The notes under the pieces: model-generated | Database searches by the model: none | What the model saw: only the letters and a program-made list of their open reading frames with translations | What the model was told of the DNA's origin: nothing | In this document: in pieces, positions 1 through 6,070 of the stretch | How positions within the stretch are numbered: position 1 is the first letter of the stretch | How the letters are laid out: every line of letters starts with the position of its first letter | Source: Pseudomonadota bacterium | Lineage (GTDB): Bacteria > Desulfobacterota > JADFVX01 | Assembly (NCBI GenBank): GCA_015222555.1 | Contig: JADFVM010000347.1 | Span: 1 to 6,193 of the forward strand | Direction of reading: 5' to 3' | Length of the DNA: 6,193 nt | Position numbers and translations under genes: made by a program

Positions 1-2
1 GG

Positions 3-116
3 CAAGCGGTTTTCAGCGCAGGCGCAGCGGGCTGCGTTGAGCATGAAAATCGTGAAGCTAACACAGCCTATCTGCCTGAATCGACAGCCGAATCCCGGAT
101 TACTTGCAGGATTTAG
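3..116 (+). CDS. Possible 3' end of an unidentified upstream gene (partial)
   Basis: The third reading frame is open from the left edge to a TAG at 114-116, giving about 37 residues ending in ...SRITCRI. Roughly 16 of the 37 codons begin with G, a bias usual for coding DNA. The competing frame 1, open to TGA at 118-120, has far fewer G-first codons. I do not recognise the protein. In particular it does not look like the C-terminus of FeoA, the usual neighbour of feoB. If real, it ends 24 bases before the feoB start and probably belongs to the same transcript. The fragment is too short for a firm call, and it could be non-coding. Confidence 0.35.
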   Translation, partial: QAVFSAGAAGCVEHENREANTAYLPESTAESRITCRI

Positions 117-140
117 GTGATAATTGAGGAATAGGATTTT

Positions 141-2117
141 ATGCATGCCCACGGCAAAAAACAGGAAAAAAAGAACGATCAATTACCAAAGATCCTTCTC
201 ATAGGAAATCCGAATGTAGGTAAAAGTGTCATTTTTGGCTATCTGACGGGGCGTTATGTAACGGTTTCAAATTACCCTGGAACGACGGTAGAGGTTTCCA
301 GAGGAAAGGCGCTCGTGAACGGGAAGAGCTACTCTATTCTCGATACACCCGGTGTAAATTCTCTTCTACCCATGTCGGAAGATGAGGAGGTGACAAGAAA
401 CATACTCCTTACCGAAAAGCAGGAAAGGGTTGTTCAAGTAGCCGATGCAAAAAATCTGAAAAGATCACTGCTGATTTCTCTCCAACTGGCGGAAATGGGT
501 CTTCCCTTTCTCATTGCACTCAACCTCTACGATGAAGTCACATCGCGGGGAATAAAAATAGATATAGGGAAATTATCTTCTACTCTGGGCGTGGACGTCA
601 TGTCTACCGTCGCCACAAGGCGTGAAGGCCTGGACAAGGTTGAAGAGGGCATAGAGTCACTTAAACAGTCTGTCTGTAATGTGAAATATGACGAAGAAAT
701 CGAAAAAGGAATCCGGGAGATGGAACCTTTACTTCCCCGGGCGAACATTTCGGGAAGATCCATCGCATTGATGCTTCTTGCCGGTGATGAAACACTAACG
801 GGCTGGCTTCACGATAATGTAAGCAATGAAAATATTAATAAAATCGAGGAAATACGACGAAAGGTCTGTACCTCTTACAGACAATCGCTGGGTTATGTGA
901 TTAACAGAAGAAGACTGGCCGAGGCAGAAAGGATCACCGATGATGTCTATAGCACATCCAAGAAGGAACGATCCGGTTTTTCTCACTTTTTAGGCAGCAT
1001 GATGATGCATCCTCTCTGGGGGATCCCTTTCCTTCTGGTTACCCTCTACCTCCTCTATCTCTTTGTTGGTGACTTTGGTGCAGGCATATCGGTGGACTTC
1101 CTTGAAACAGAGCTTTTCGGACGTTTTATCAATCCCTGGGCGACCAAGCTTGTTCATACCATCATTCCCTTTGAAATATTGCAGGACCTGCTCGTTGGTG
1201 AATACGGCCTCATTACCATGGCCCTGTCCTATGCCGTTGCCATTGTCTTTCCCATTGTGGGCACCTTTTTTATCGCTTTCAGCATCCTCGAAGACTCCGG
1301 CTATCTTCCGAGACTGGCTGTCATGGTGAACAAGATTTTCAGGCTCATGGGCTTGAACGGCAAAGCCGTCCTTCCCATGGTGCTTGGTCTCGGTTGTGAT
1401 ACCATGGCAACGCTGACAACACGCATTCTGGATGGCAAGAAAGACAGAGTCATTGTCACTCTTTTACTTGCCCTCGGTGTTCCCTGCTCTGCCCAGCTGG
1501 GTGTTATCCTTGGAATGCTGGGAGGCATTTCCTTTAGTGCTTTTGTCGTCTGGGCTGCTGTTATTCTAGGTGTCCTTTTCCTTGTCGGTTTCCTTGCGTC
1601 AAAAGTTATAAAAGGCGATGCCACTGATTTTATTTATGAATTACCTCCCATAAGGATTCCCCAGGCAAAAAATATCTTTTTTAAGACAATTGCAAGGATC
1701 GACTGGTATCTCAGGGAAGCGGTCCCTCTCTTTATCCTGGGAACCTTTGTCCTTTTTACTCTCGATAAACTGAATATACTGAAAGTCATTGAAGCGGCTG
1801 CCTCTCCTGTTGTGGTCACCCTGCTGGGTCTTCCGCCAAAAGCGGCGGAGGCCTTTCTCATCGGCTTTTTGAGGCGTGATTACGGCGCGGCAGGGCTCTA
1901 TGCACTTCAGAAAGATGGTCTCATGGATCCGGTGCAGATAGTTGTCAGCCTGGTTACGATGACCCTTTTCATCCCCTGCATTGCCAACCTTTTCATGGTA
2001 ATCAAGGAAAGAGGCCTCATGGTGGCTGTCTGGATGACTGCTTTTATTCTGCCCTTCGCCATTATGGTAGGCGGGCTGCTGAACTTTATCCTGAGAATAA
2101 CGGGCGCCAGCTTTTAG
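141..2117 (+). CDS. feoB: FeoB-type ferrous iron transport protein B (GTPase-permease)
   Basis: This is an inner-membrane Fe(II) importer with a cytoplasmic G domain. The 658 residues begin with a short Lys/His-rich leader. The G motifs follow: G1 GNPNVGKS (22-29), G2 YPGTT (45-49), G3 DTPG (68-71), G4 NLYD (128-131) and a G5-like VATRREG (157-163). A helical linker that fits the GDI region spans about 180-270. The membrane part starts at HPLWGIP (290-296), with hydrophobic segments to about 653. Conserved cysteines sit at C419 (GLGCDTMA), C449 (GVPCSAQLG) and C613 (FIPC). The first two motifs depart from the GxGCxVP and CGARLP forms of E. coli FeoB but fit a variant I recall from Desulfobacterota. 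It is shorter than E. coli FeoB (773 aa), yet both halves look intact. The ATG is supported by GAGGA at 126-130 and AGGA at 133-136. No stand-alone feoA is visible; the downstream regulator carries a FeoA-like domain. Transport of another divalent metal cannot be excluded. Confidence 0.93.
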   Translation: MHAHGKKQEKKNDQLPKILLIGNPNVGKSVIFGYLTGRYVTVSNYPGTTVEVSRGKALVNGKSYSILDTPGVNSLLPMSEDEEVTRNILLTEKQERVVQVADAKNLKRSLLISLQLAEMGLPFLIALNLYDEVTSRGIKIDIGKLSSTLGVDVMSTVATRREGLDKVEEGIESLKQSVCNVKYDEEIEKGIREMEPLLPRANISGRSIALMLLAGDETLTGWLHDNVSNENINKIEEIRRKVCTSYRQSLGYVINRRRLAEAERITDDVYSTSKKERSGFSHFLGSMMMHPLWGIPFLLVTLYLLYLFVGDFGAGISVDFLETELFGRFINPWATKLVHTIIPFEILQDLLVGEYGLITMALSYAVAIVFPIVGTFFIAFSILEDSGYLPRLAVMVNKIFRLMGLNGKAVLPMVLGLGCDTMATLTTRILDGKKDRVIVTLLLALGVPCSAQLGVILGMLGGISFSAFVVWAAVILGVLFLVGFLASKVIKGDATDFIYELPPIRIPQAKNIFFKTIARIDWYLREAVPLFILGTFVLFTLDKLNILKVIEAAASPVVVTLLGLPPKAAEAFLIGFLRRDYGAAGLYALQKDGLMDPVQIVVSLVTMTLFIPCIANLFMVIKERGLMVAVWMTAFILPFAIMVGGLLNFILRITGASF

Positions 2118-2141
2118 ATATGAGCTAAGTGGAGGGAGATA

Positions 2142-2172
2142 AACCTCCTCCTCTTGGAATAAGGAGGAGGTT
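2142..2172 (+). terminator. Hairpin after feoB, possible terminator
   Basis: AACCTCCTCCT (2142-2152) and AGGAGGAGGTT (2162-2172) form an 11-bp perfect stem around a 9-base loop, 24 bases after the feoB stop codon. The stem is strong, but a G-rich stretch follows it instead of a T-run. It may therefore act as an mRNA 3' stabiliser or factor-dependent stop and not as a classical intrinsic terminator. Confidence 0.4.
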
Positions 2173-2299
2173 GGGAGGGGTTACTTCAAAAATATCCATT
2201 AGGTTCTAGTTGTAGACGCAATAACAGAAAAGTGTCTTCCAATTATGTGCCTTTACAGTAATGACTGCGTTTTGGATTGTTAAAGGGGAAAGATAAGAA

Positions 2300-2325
2300 G
2301 CCTTTTAATGTGTACTTTAAAAGGC
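2300..2325. promoter_or_regulatory. Palindrome overlapping the -35 region, candidate operator
   Basis: GCCTTTTAA (2300-2308) and TTAAAAGGC (2317-2325) are perfect 9-base inverted arms separated by 8 bases. The right arm supplies the likely -35 of the promoter for the DtxR-type gene, so a protein bound here would block that promoter. DtxR-family proteins commonly bind AT-rich palindromes at their own and iron-uptake promoters, so autoregulation is a reasonable inference. An alternative reading is a weak intrinsic terminator for feoB, because ATTTTT follows at 2326-2331. The stem has only three G-C pairs. Confidence 0.45.
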
Positions 2326-2346
2326 ATTTTTGAGTGGTGATATAAT
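2317..2346 (+). promoter_or_regulatory. Extended -10 promoter for the DtxR-type regulator
   Basis: A perfect TATAAT (2341-2346) is preceded by TG at 2338-2339, giving an extended -10. TTAAAA (2317-2322, four of six matches to TTGACA) lies 18 bases upstream as a weak -35. Transcription would start near 2353, leaving a leader of about 14 bases with the ribosome binding site GGGAG (2355-2359). This suggests the regulator is transcribed independently of feoB. Confidence 0.6.
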
Positions 2347-2366
2347 TAATTGACGGGAGAGCGACA

Positions 2367-3014
2367 TTGGAAAAAAATGTAGAAGAAATACTGGAGTATA
2401 TCTGGACACTTAAAGACAGGGATGAGACCCCGCACCTCGATAGAGTGCTGAAGGAGGTCCAAGTTGATAATGCTGCCGATTACATTGACGGCATGGTAAA
2501 AGACAATCTCATCGAAGTTAAAAATGAGGTTGTTTATTTGACAGAAGTCGGTGATGTTGCGGGAAGGGGGGTGGTAAGGCGCTGCAGACTTGCCGAGTGG
2601 CTATTATCAAATGTCTTTGAGCTTGATCAGAAGGAATGGGAGAGTACGGCCTGCGAATTCGAGCATATCTTGAGTGAAGAGGCGACAGACAGCATCTGCA
2701 CCTTCCTTGGTCATCCTCCGGTTTGTCCCCACGGCGAGCCGATCCCCGACGGTGATTGTTGCCGCAAATTTACGACGGAGATCAAACCTCTCGTCCTCAC
2801 TGTGACGGAACTCATGCCCGGAGACCGTTGCAGGGTTGTTTTCATGACGCCAAAGCATCATGACAGGCTCGACAGGTTAAGTTCCCTGGGGCTTGTCCCC
2901 GGCGCAGAGATCAAATTGCACCAGAAACAGCCCACTTATGTCATCGATGTCGGCGAAACGAGTATAGCCATCGATTACGATATTGCCAGGGAAATCTTCG
3001 TCAAAAAGATATAA
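2367..3014 (+). CDS. DtxR/MntR-family metal-dependent repressor with C-terminal FeoA domain
   Basis: The product (215 aa) is a cytoplasmic, metal-activated DNA-binding repressor, probably of iron uptake. Residues about 1-65 form the winged helix. Residues about 70-127 match the DtxR dimerisation and metal domain (RLAEWLL, ACEFEH, GEPIP), and about 139-215 is a FeoA/SH3-like domain with LSSLGLVPGAEIKL. Aligned by eye to DtxR, the metal residues are E77 (E83), C96 (C102), E99 (E105) and H100 (H106). DtxR His79 is replaced by C73, and E7 stands where DtxR has Met10. A Cys/His-rich stretch (C111, H116, C120, H122, C131, C132) has no match in DtxR and may hold a further metal or be redox-active. 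The start is TTG at 2367, 7 bases after GGGAG; the ATG at 2378 is out of frame. Position after feoB and the FeoA domain point to iron, but manganese sensing is possible. Confidence 0.88.
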   Translation: MEKNVEEILEYIWTLKDRDETPHLDRVLKEVQVDNAADYIDGMVKDNLIEVKNEVVYLTEVGDVAGRGVVRRCRLAEWLLSNVFELDQKEWESTACEFEHILSEEATDSICTFLGHPPVCPHGEPIPDGDCCRKFTTEIKPLVLTVTELMPGDRCRVVFMTPKHHDRLDRLSSLGLVPGAEIKLHQKQPTYVIDVGETSIAIDYDIAREIFVKKI

Positions 3015-3041
3015 TTGATTTATCGATTAAAGTTTCTTTAC

Positions 3042-3077
3042 GGCATCATTTTGACTGTTAATGCCCTTTATGATAAT
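3042..3077 (+). promoter_or_regulatory. Weak candidate promoter/operator for the Rrf2 gene
   Basis: TTGACT (3051-3056) and GATAAT (3072-3077) each match five of six consensus bases, but the spacing of 15 is short. GGCAT (3042-3046) and ATGCC (3061-3065) form a 5-base inverted repeat around the -35. A 13-base palindrome, TAAAG-TTT-CTTTA, lies just upstream at 3028-3040. Any of these could be a regulator site, but none matches an IscR site I know. Read-through from the DtxR-type gene is the alternative, since the gap between the genes is only 107 bases. Confidence 0.25.
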
Positions 3078-3121
3078 TTATAGTTATAGAACGTCAGGAA
3101 CTGCGTAATAAATTAAAATAA

Positions 3122-3586
3122 ATGAAACTGTCTACAAAAATAACTTATGGTGTGAGAGCCATATTTGATATCGCCTATCACTCCTCCGGGATGCCGGCAA
3201 AGGTAAAGGATATTGCCCGGAGGCAGGGAATTTCTCCTCGATATATTGAGCAGATTTTTATCAAATTCAAGAAGTATGGCATCATAAAAACCATGAGAGG
3301 GCCCAATGGCGGGTATTTACTGGCAAATGAACCGTCACAAATTTCCCTGGGCGATATTATCAGGGCCATCGAGGGGAACATTGAGCTTGTGAGCTGTAAA
3401 TCTGCAACAACGGACAATGTCGATGAATGCAGCATTAAAAAACAGTGCGTTACGGCACCCATCTGGAATGAACTTAACGGCCAGATTTCATCTTTTTTTG
3501 ATTCTATTACGATCCAGGATCTTTGTGAACGGGGGAAGGGTTTAGGTATCGAGCGGGATATCAATACAAATTTCAGGTATCTTTAA
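3122..3586 (+). CDS. Rrf2/IscR-family transcriptional regulator, probable Fe-S sensor
   Basis: The product is 154 aa, a normal length for the family. It opens with MKLSTKITYGVRAIFDIA, the typical Rrf2 N-terminus, which fixes the start. The winged helix spans about 24-70 (VKDIARRQGISPRYIEQIF, then RGPNGGYLLA) and is followed by the dimer helix entrance ISLGDIIRAIEG (74-85). Cysteines C92, C103 and C109 are spaced C-X10-C-X5-C, in the place where IscR and NsrR bind their cluster with C-X5-C-X5-C-like spacing. A fourth, C135, lies in the C-terminal helix. It probably senses iron-sulfur status, nitric oxide or redox change. Family members often sit before iscS/iscU, but here the next gene is guaA with its own promoter, so the targets are unknown. 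No good Shine-Dalgarno is visible: the nearest AGGA (3096-3099) is 22 bases upstream. Translation may be weak or use another mechanism. Confidence 0.85.
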   Translation: MKLSTKITYGVRAIFDIAYHSSGMPAKVKDIARRQGISPRYIEQIFIKFKKYGIIKTMRGPNGGYLLANEPSQISLGDIIRAIEGNIELVSCKSATTDNVDECSIKKQCVTAPIWNELNGQISSFFDSITIQDLCERGKGLGIERDINTNFRYL

Positions 3587-3647
3587 TCTTTTGATGTGTC
3601 GTTGTAAACCCTCAGGCCATAAATCCCTCGCTCAAGGTGCAGCGCCT

Positions 3648-3685
3648 ATCTCAATTTCTTGATCCATCTATTTCTCTATTGAGAT
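3648..3685. repeat. Inverted repeat upstream of the guaA promoter
   Basis: ATCTCAAT (3648-3655) and ATTGAGAT (3678-3685) are perfect 8-base inverted arms around 22 bases. The sequence after the second arm is T-rich, but the stem is AT-rich and the loop long, so it makes a poor terminator for the Rrf2 gene. It could be a binding site just upstream of the guaA -35. No purine-riboswitch-like structure was recognised in the gap between the Rrf2 gene and guaA. Confidence 0.25.
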
Positions 3686-3696
3686 TCTCATTTTCA

Positions 3697-3724
3697 TTGA
3701 TTTTTATCTCTTCTCGCCTATAAT
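3697..3724 (+). promoter_or_regulatory. Sigma70-type promoter for guaA
   Basis: TTGATT (3697-3702, four of six) and a perfect TATAAT (3719-3724) are separated by 16 bases. Transcription would start near 3731 and give a leader of about 70 bases. A small palindrome, CTGAA-C-TTCAG (3733-3743), lies just after the predicted start and could be an operator, though it is short. The ribosome binding site AAAGGAG is at 3784-3790. Confidence 0.6.
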
Positions 3725-3800
3725 GTATATTTCTGAACTTCAGGCAATTTCCCTGGAAAGGACAAACTTGTTTTTTATATCATAAAGGAGTTACCAGTTA

Positions 3801-5348
3801 ATGTCAGACATCCATTCCACTATGATCCTCATCCTTGATTTTGGTTCCCAGTATACCCAGTTAATCGCAAGGCGGATCAGGGAAAGCCATGTTTATTGTG
3901 AAATACACCCCTATAACATCAAACTGGAAGCGATTAAGGCCATGAGCCCGAAAGGGATCATCCTCTCCGGCGGCCCTTCTACAGTTCATGACAAGGATGC
4001 GCCTATTGTTGATGGCAGAGTCTTTGATCTTGGATTGCCCGTTTTAGGCATCTGTTACGGCATGCAGTTGATGACTAAACTCATGGGCGGTGAGGTGGCG
4101 GGAGCGAGCAAAAGGGAATATGGCAGAGCACAGCTCTACATTGATGATTTTACAGATCTCTTTTCAGGTTTGGAGGATCATCATACCGTATGGATGAGCC
4201 ATGGTGACCGGATTGAATCACTCCCTTCGGGTTTTGAACCCATAGGACATACGCACAATTCCCCCGTTGCGGCTATGAGTAACTCAAAAGAGAAGTTTTA
4301 TGCCATTCAATTTCACCCCGAAGTTGTTCATACACCTATCGGTTTGACGATTTTAAGAAATTTTGTTTATAATATTTGCGATTGTAAGGGCGACTGGACC
4401 ATGGGTTCCTTTATTGAAACCAACTGCAAAGAGATCAAAAAAAAGGTGGGAGAAAAGGGCGTTATCTGCGGTCTCTCAGGCGGCGTCGATTCTGCCGTTA
4501 CGGCCGTTCTTATTCACAAGGCCATAGGGGACCAGCTGAACTGCATTTTTGTAGATAACGGTCTTTTAAGAAAAGGAGAGAAGGGAAAAGTTGAGGAAGT
4601 CTTCAGAAAGCATTATCATATTAATCTTACCGTCGTCGATGCCGCCTCACGTTTTCATGAAAAACTGAAAGGGGTTACCGATCCCGAACAAAAGAGAAAA
4701 ATTATCGGCAATGAGTTTATTTATGTCTTTGAAGAAGAGGCAGAAAAATTTAAGGACGTCAGCTTTCTTGCCCAGGGCACCCTTTATCCCGATGTGATTG
4801 AGAGTGTTTCCTTCAAAGGCCCTTCTGCCACTATTAAAAGCCATCATAACGTGGGGGGGCTGCTGGAAAAGATGAATTTTGATCTTGTTGAGCCCATGAG
4901 AGAGCTCTTCAAGGATGAAGTGCGGGAGCTGGGGCGCGAACTGGGTATGCCGGAAGAGATCATAGGCAGGCAGCCTTTCCCCGGGCCTGGCCTGGCAATC
5001 CGCATCATCGGCGAGGTGACGGAAGAGCGTTTGAAAATTTTAAGAGAAGCCGATGTCATCGTCCTGGAAGAGATCAAGGCAGCCGGCTTGTATGATTCAA
5101 TCTGGCAATCCTTTGCCGTTTTGCTGCCCGTTCAATCCGTGGGGGTCATGGGCGATGAAAGGACCTATGAAGATACCATTGCATTGAGAGCCGTTAATTC
5201 ACTGGACGGCATGACGGCAGACTGGGTTCATCTACCCTATGACCTGTTGGGGAGAATTTCCAATAGAATCATCAATGAAGTAAGAGGCGTTAACCGGGTT
5301 GTCTATGATATATCATCAAAACCGCCAGCCACAATAGAATGGGAGTGA
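3801..5348 (+). CDS. guaA: GMP synthase (glutamine-hydrolysing)
   Basis: This cytoplasmic enzyme converts XMP to GMP using ATP and ammonia from glutamine, the last step of guanine nucleotide synthesis. The 515-residue length is normal for the two-domain bacterial enzyme. The N-terminal class I glutamine amidotransferase starts at ILDFGSQYTQLIARR. It has the oxyanion-region motif SGGPS (56-60), the nucleophile C85 in GICYGMQ, and H172 and E174 in FHPE. The ATP-pyrophosphatase domain begins near 200 and has the PP-loop SGGVDS (226-231). The C-terminal dimerisation domain has GRQPFPGPGLAIRI (389-402) and the hallmark ending KPPATIEWE. All key residues are present. The first ATG is chosen because AAAGGAG (3784-3790) precedes it by 10 bases and MSDIHST resembles other GuaA N-termini; an in-frame ATG at 3822 is the alternative. 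guaB, often adjacent, is not in the window. The receiver gene follows closely. Confidence 0.98.
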   Translation: MSDIHSTMILILDFGSQYTQLIARRIRESHVYCEIHPYNIKLEAIKAMSPKGIILSGGPSTVHDKDAPIVDGRVFDLGLPVLGICYGMQLMTKLMGGEVAGASKREYGRAQLYIDDFTDLFSGLEDHHTVWMSHGDRIESLPSGFEPIGHTHNSPVAAMSNSKEKFYAIQFHPEVVHTPIGLTILRNFVYNICDCKGDWTMGSFIETNCKEIKKKVGEKGVICGLSGGVDSAVTAVLIHKAIGDQLNCIFVDNGLLRKGEKGKVEEVFRKHYHINLTVVDAASRFHEKLKGVTDPEQKRKIIGNEFIYVFEEEAEKFKDVSFLAQGTLYPDVIESVSFKGPSATIKSHHNVGGLLEKMNFDLVEPMRELFKDEVRELGRELGMPEEIIGRQPFPGPGLAIRIIGEVTEERLKILREADVIVLEEIKAAGLYDSIWQSFAVLLPVQSVGVMGDERTYEDTIALRAVNSLDGMTADWVHLPYDLLGRISNRIINEVRGVNRVVYDISSKPPATIEWE

Positions 5349-5358
5349 TCATTTAGTC

Positions 5359-5745
5359 ATGACAGAAGGAGGCACCTTTGCTGAAACACCCTATGTCTTC
5401 ATCGTTGAAAGTGATCCGGACGTCATGTATAGACTCTCGGAGGCGCTTAAAGGGCGTGACTTCAGAGTCATGGGACTTATGGGCGGTGAGGATTTAGAAA
5501 AGTCCGTAATAAGGGAATTGCCCGACTTTATTGTTGTCGACATTCAACTCACTGCTGGAGACGGTCATCAGATTCTCAATCAGATCAGGTCGGATGAAAA
5601 AACTAAACATATCAGAATTATCGCCCTAACAACCGAAGAAGATGAGGACAGACTTTGGGCAGAAGGGGCCGATGTAATTCTTAAAAAACCGTTATCACCG
5701 AAGCTACTTTTAGATGCCCTGGATGATTTATTAAAGAAGAAGTAA
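5359..5745 (+). CDS. Stand-alone response-regulator receiver domain protein
   Basis: The 128 residues form a single CheY-like receiver fold with no output domain, so it probably acts by protein contact or phosphotransfer in the cytoplasm. Strand 1 is YVFIVESDPD (12-21). The phospho-acceptor is D61 in PDFIVVDIQL, the switch Thr is T91 in IIALTT, and the conserved Lys is K110 in LKKPLSP. The acidic pair that holds Mg2+ (D12-D13 in CheY) aligns by eye with E17-S18, so one acid is missing and metal or phosphate handling may be altered. D19 might compensate. The gene starts 10 bases after the guaA stop, with GGGAG (5341-5345) inside the end of guaA 13 bases upstream of the ATG. Translation is probably coupled to guaA. 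No histidine kinase is in view and the partner is unknown. Confidence 0.85.
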   Translation: MTEGGTFAETPYVFIVESDPDVMYRLSEALKGRDFRVMGLMGGEDLEKSVIRELPDFIVVDIQLTAGDGHQILNQIRSDEKTKHIRIIALTTEEDEDRLWAEGADVILKKPLSPKLLLDALDDLLKKK

Positions 5746-5807
5746 TTTGCTTTTATACCGGTATTGAAAATCCTGCCATATCTAAATCGTCCCACAGCAT
5801 GAGGCCC

Positions 5808-5861
5808 AAAAAAACTCAAAACACCTAAATTTAAAGTAAAACAGGTGTCTTTCTTAGGTGT
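5808..5861. terminator. Probable bidirectional terminator between converging genes
   Basis: ACACCT (5821-5826) pairs with AGGTGT (5843-5848), with an inner TTTA/TAAA pair (5830-5833 and 5837-5840). On the + strand CTTTCTT follows. On the - strand the hairpin is followed by TTT-GAG-TTTTTTT, the complement of 5808-5820, which is a good U-tract. An alternative outer pairing is ACACCTAA (5821-5828) with TTAGGTGT (5854-5861), 8 bp around 25 bases. The site lies 62 bases after the receiver gene and about 220 bases beyond the - strand gene, so it could end both transcripts. Confidence 0.55.
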
Positions 5862-6035
5862 AGGCGCGTAAGCAAAGAACTTACATGCTGAGGGCTACTT
5901 GGAACGGCTGTAGAGTTGAGGATGGATTCAAAAGTCTTTACGATGAATTTAATAGGTAGTCGGCATAAAAAACTTAAAGTAATACATTAAGGGGGAAAAG
6001 GGCTAGTGGATTAGGGCCAGGCGGAATTAAGGGCC

Positions 6036-6070
6036 TTTGCGAGGAGGCAAAAGCCGACGAAGCAATCTCA
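6036..6070. repeat. Degenerate dispersed extragenic palindrome
   Basis: TTGC (6037-6040), GGC (6046-6048), GCC (6053-6055) and GCAA (6062-6065) form nested arms separated by purine-rich GAGGA and GACGA segments. The text closely resembles the element ATTGCGAGGAGGCGAAGCC followed by GACGAAGCAATC, which I recall as a multi-copy intergenic repeat in Desulfobacterota and other genomes. This copy has CTTTGC for ATTGC and AAAA for the usual loop, so it looks diverged. It lies just beyond the 3' end of the - strand gene, a common position for such repeats. Copy number in this genome cannot be judged here. Confidence 0.55.

Noticed and set aside
1..120. Frame 1 (1-120, stop TGA) as the upstream gene tail.
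   Set aside because: It has far fewer G-first codons than frame 3 and an unlikely composition, so frame 3 is the better of two weak candidates.
1301..1624. A 107-codon antisense frame within feoB (and similar antisense frames in the other genes).
   Set aside because: It overlaps a clearly coding FeoB segment, and its Ser/Arg/Pro-rich composition is typical of a shadow frame.
3725..3800. A possible riboswitch or attenuator in the guaA leader.
   Set aside because: Only stems of 4-5 bp are found, and no purine or PRPP/ppGpp riboswitch core could be recognised.
5755..5764. The perfect 10-base palindrome ATACCGGTAT just after the receiver gene.
   Set aside because: It is short, has no loop to make a useful hairpin and no associated promoter; it is compatible with chance.
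5868..5884. A 5-bp stem with 7-base loop, resembling a tRNA anticodon arm.
   Set aside because: The loop lacks the U33-type position, and no acceptor, D or T-arm sequences surround it.
5885..5959. A 24-codon + strand ORF beginning MLRATWNGC in the intergenic region.
   Set aside because: It has no ribosome binding site and no recognisable motif, and an ORF of this length is expected by chance.
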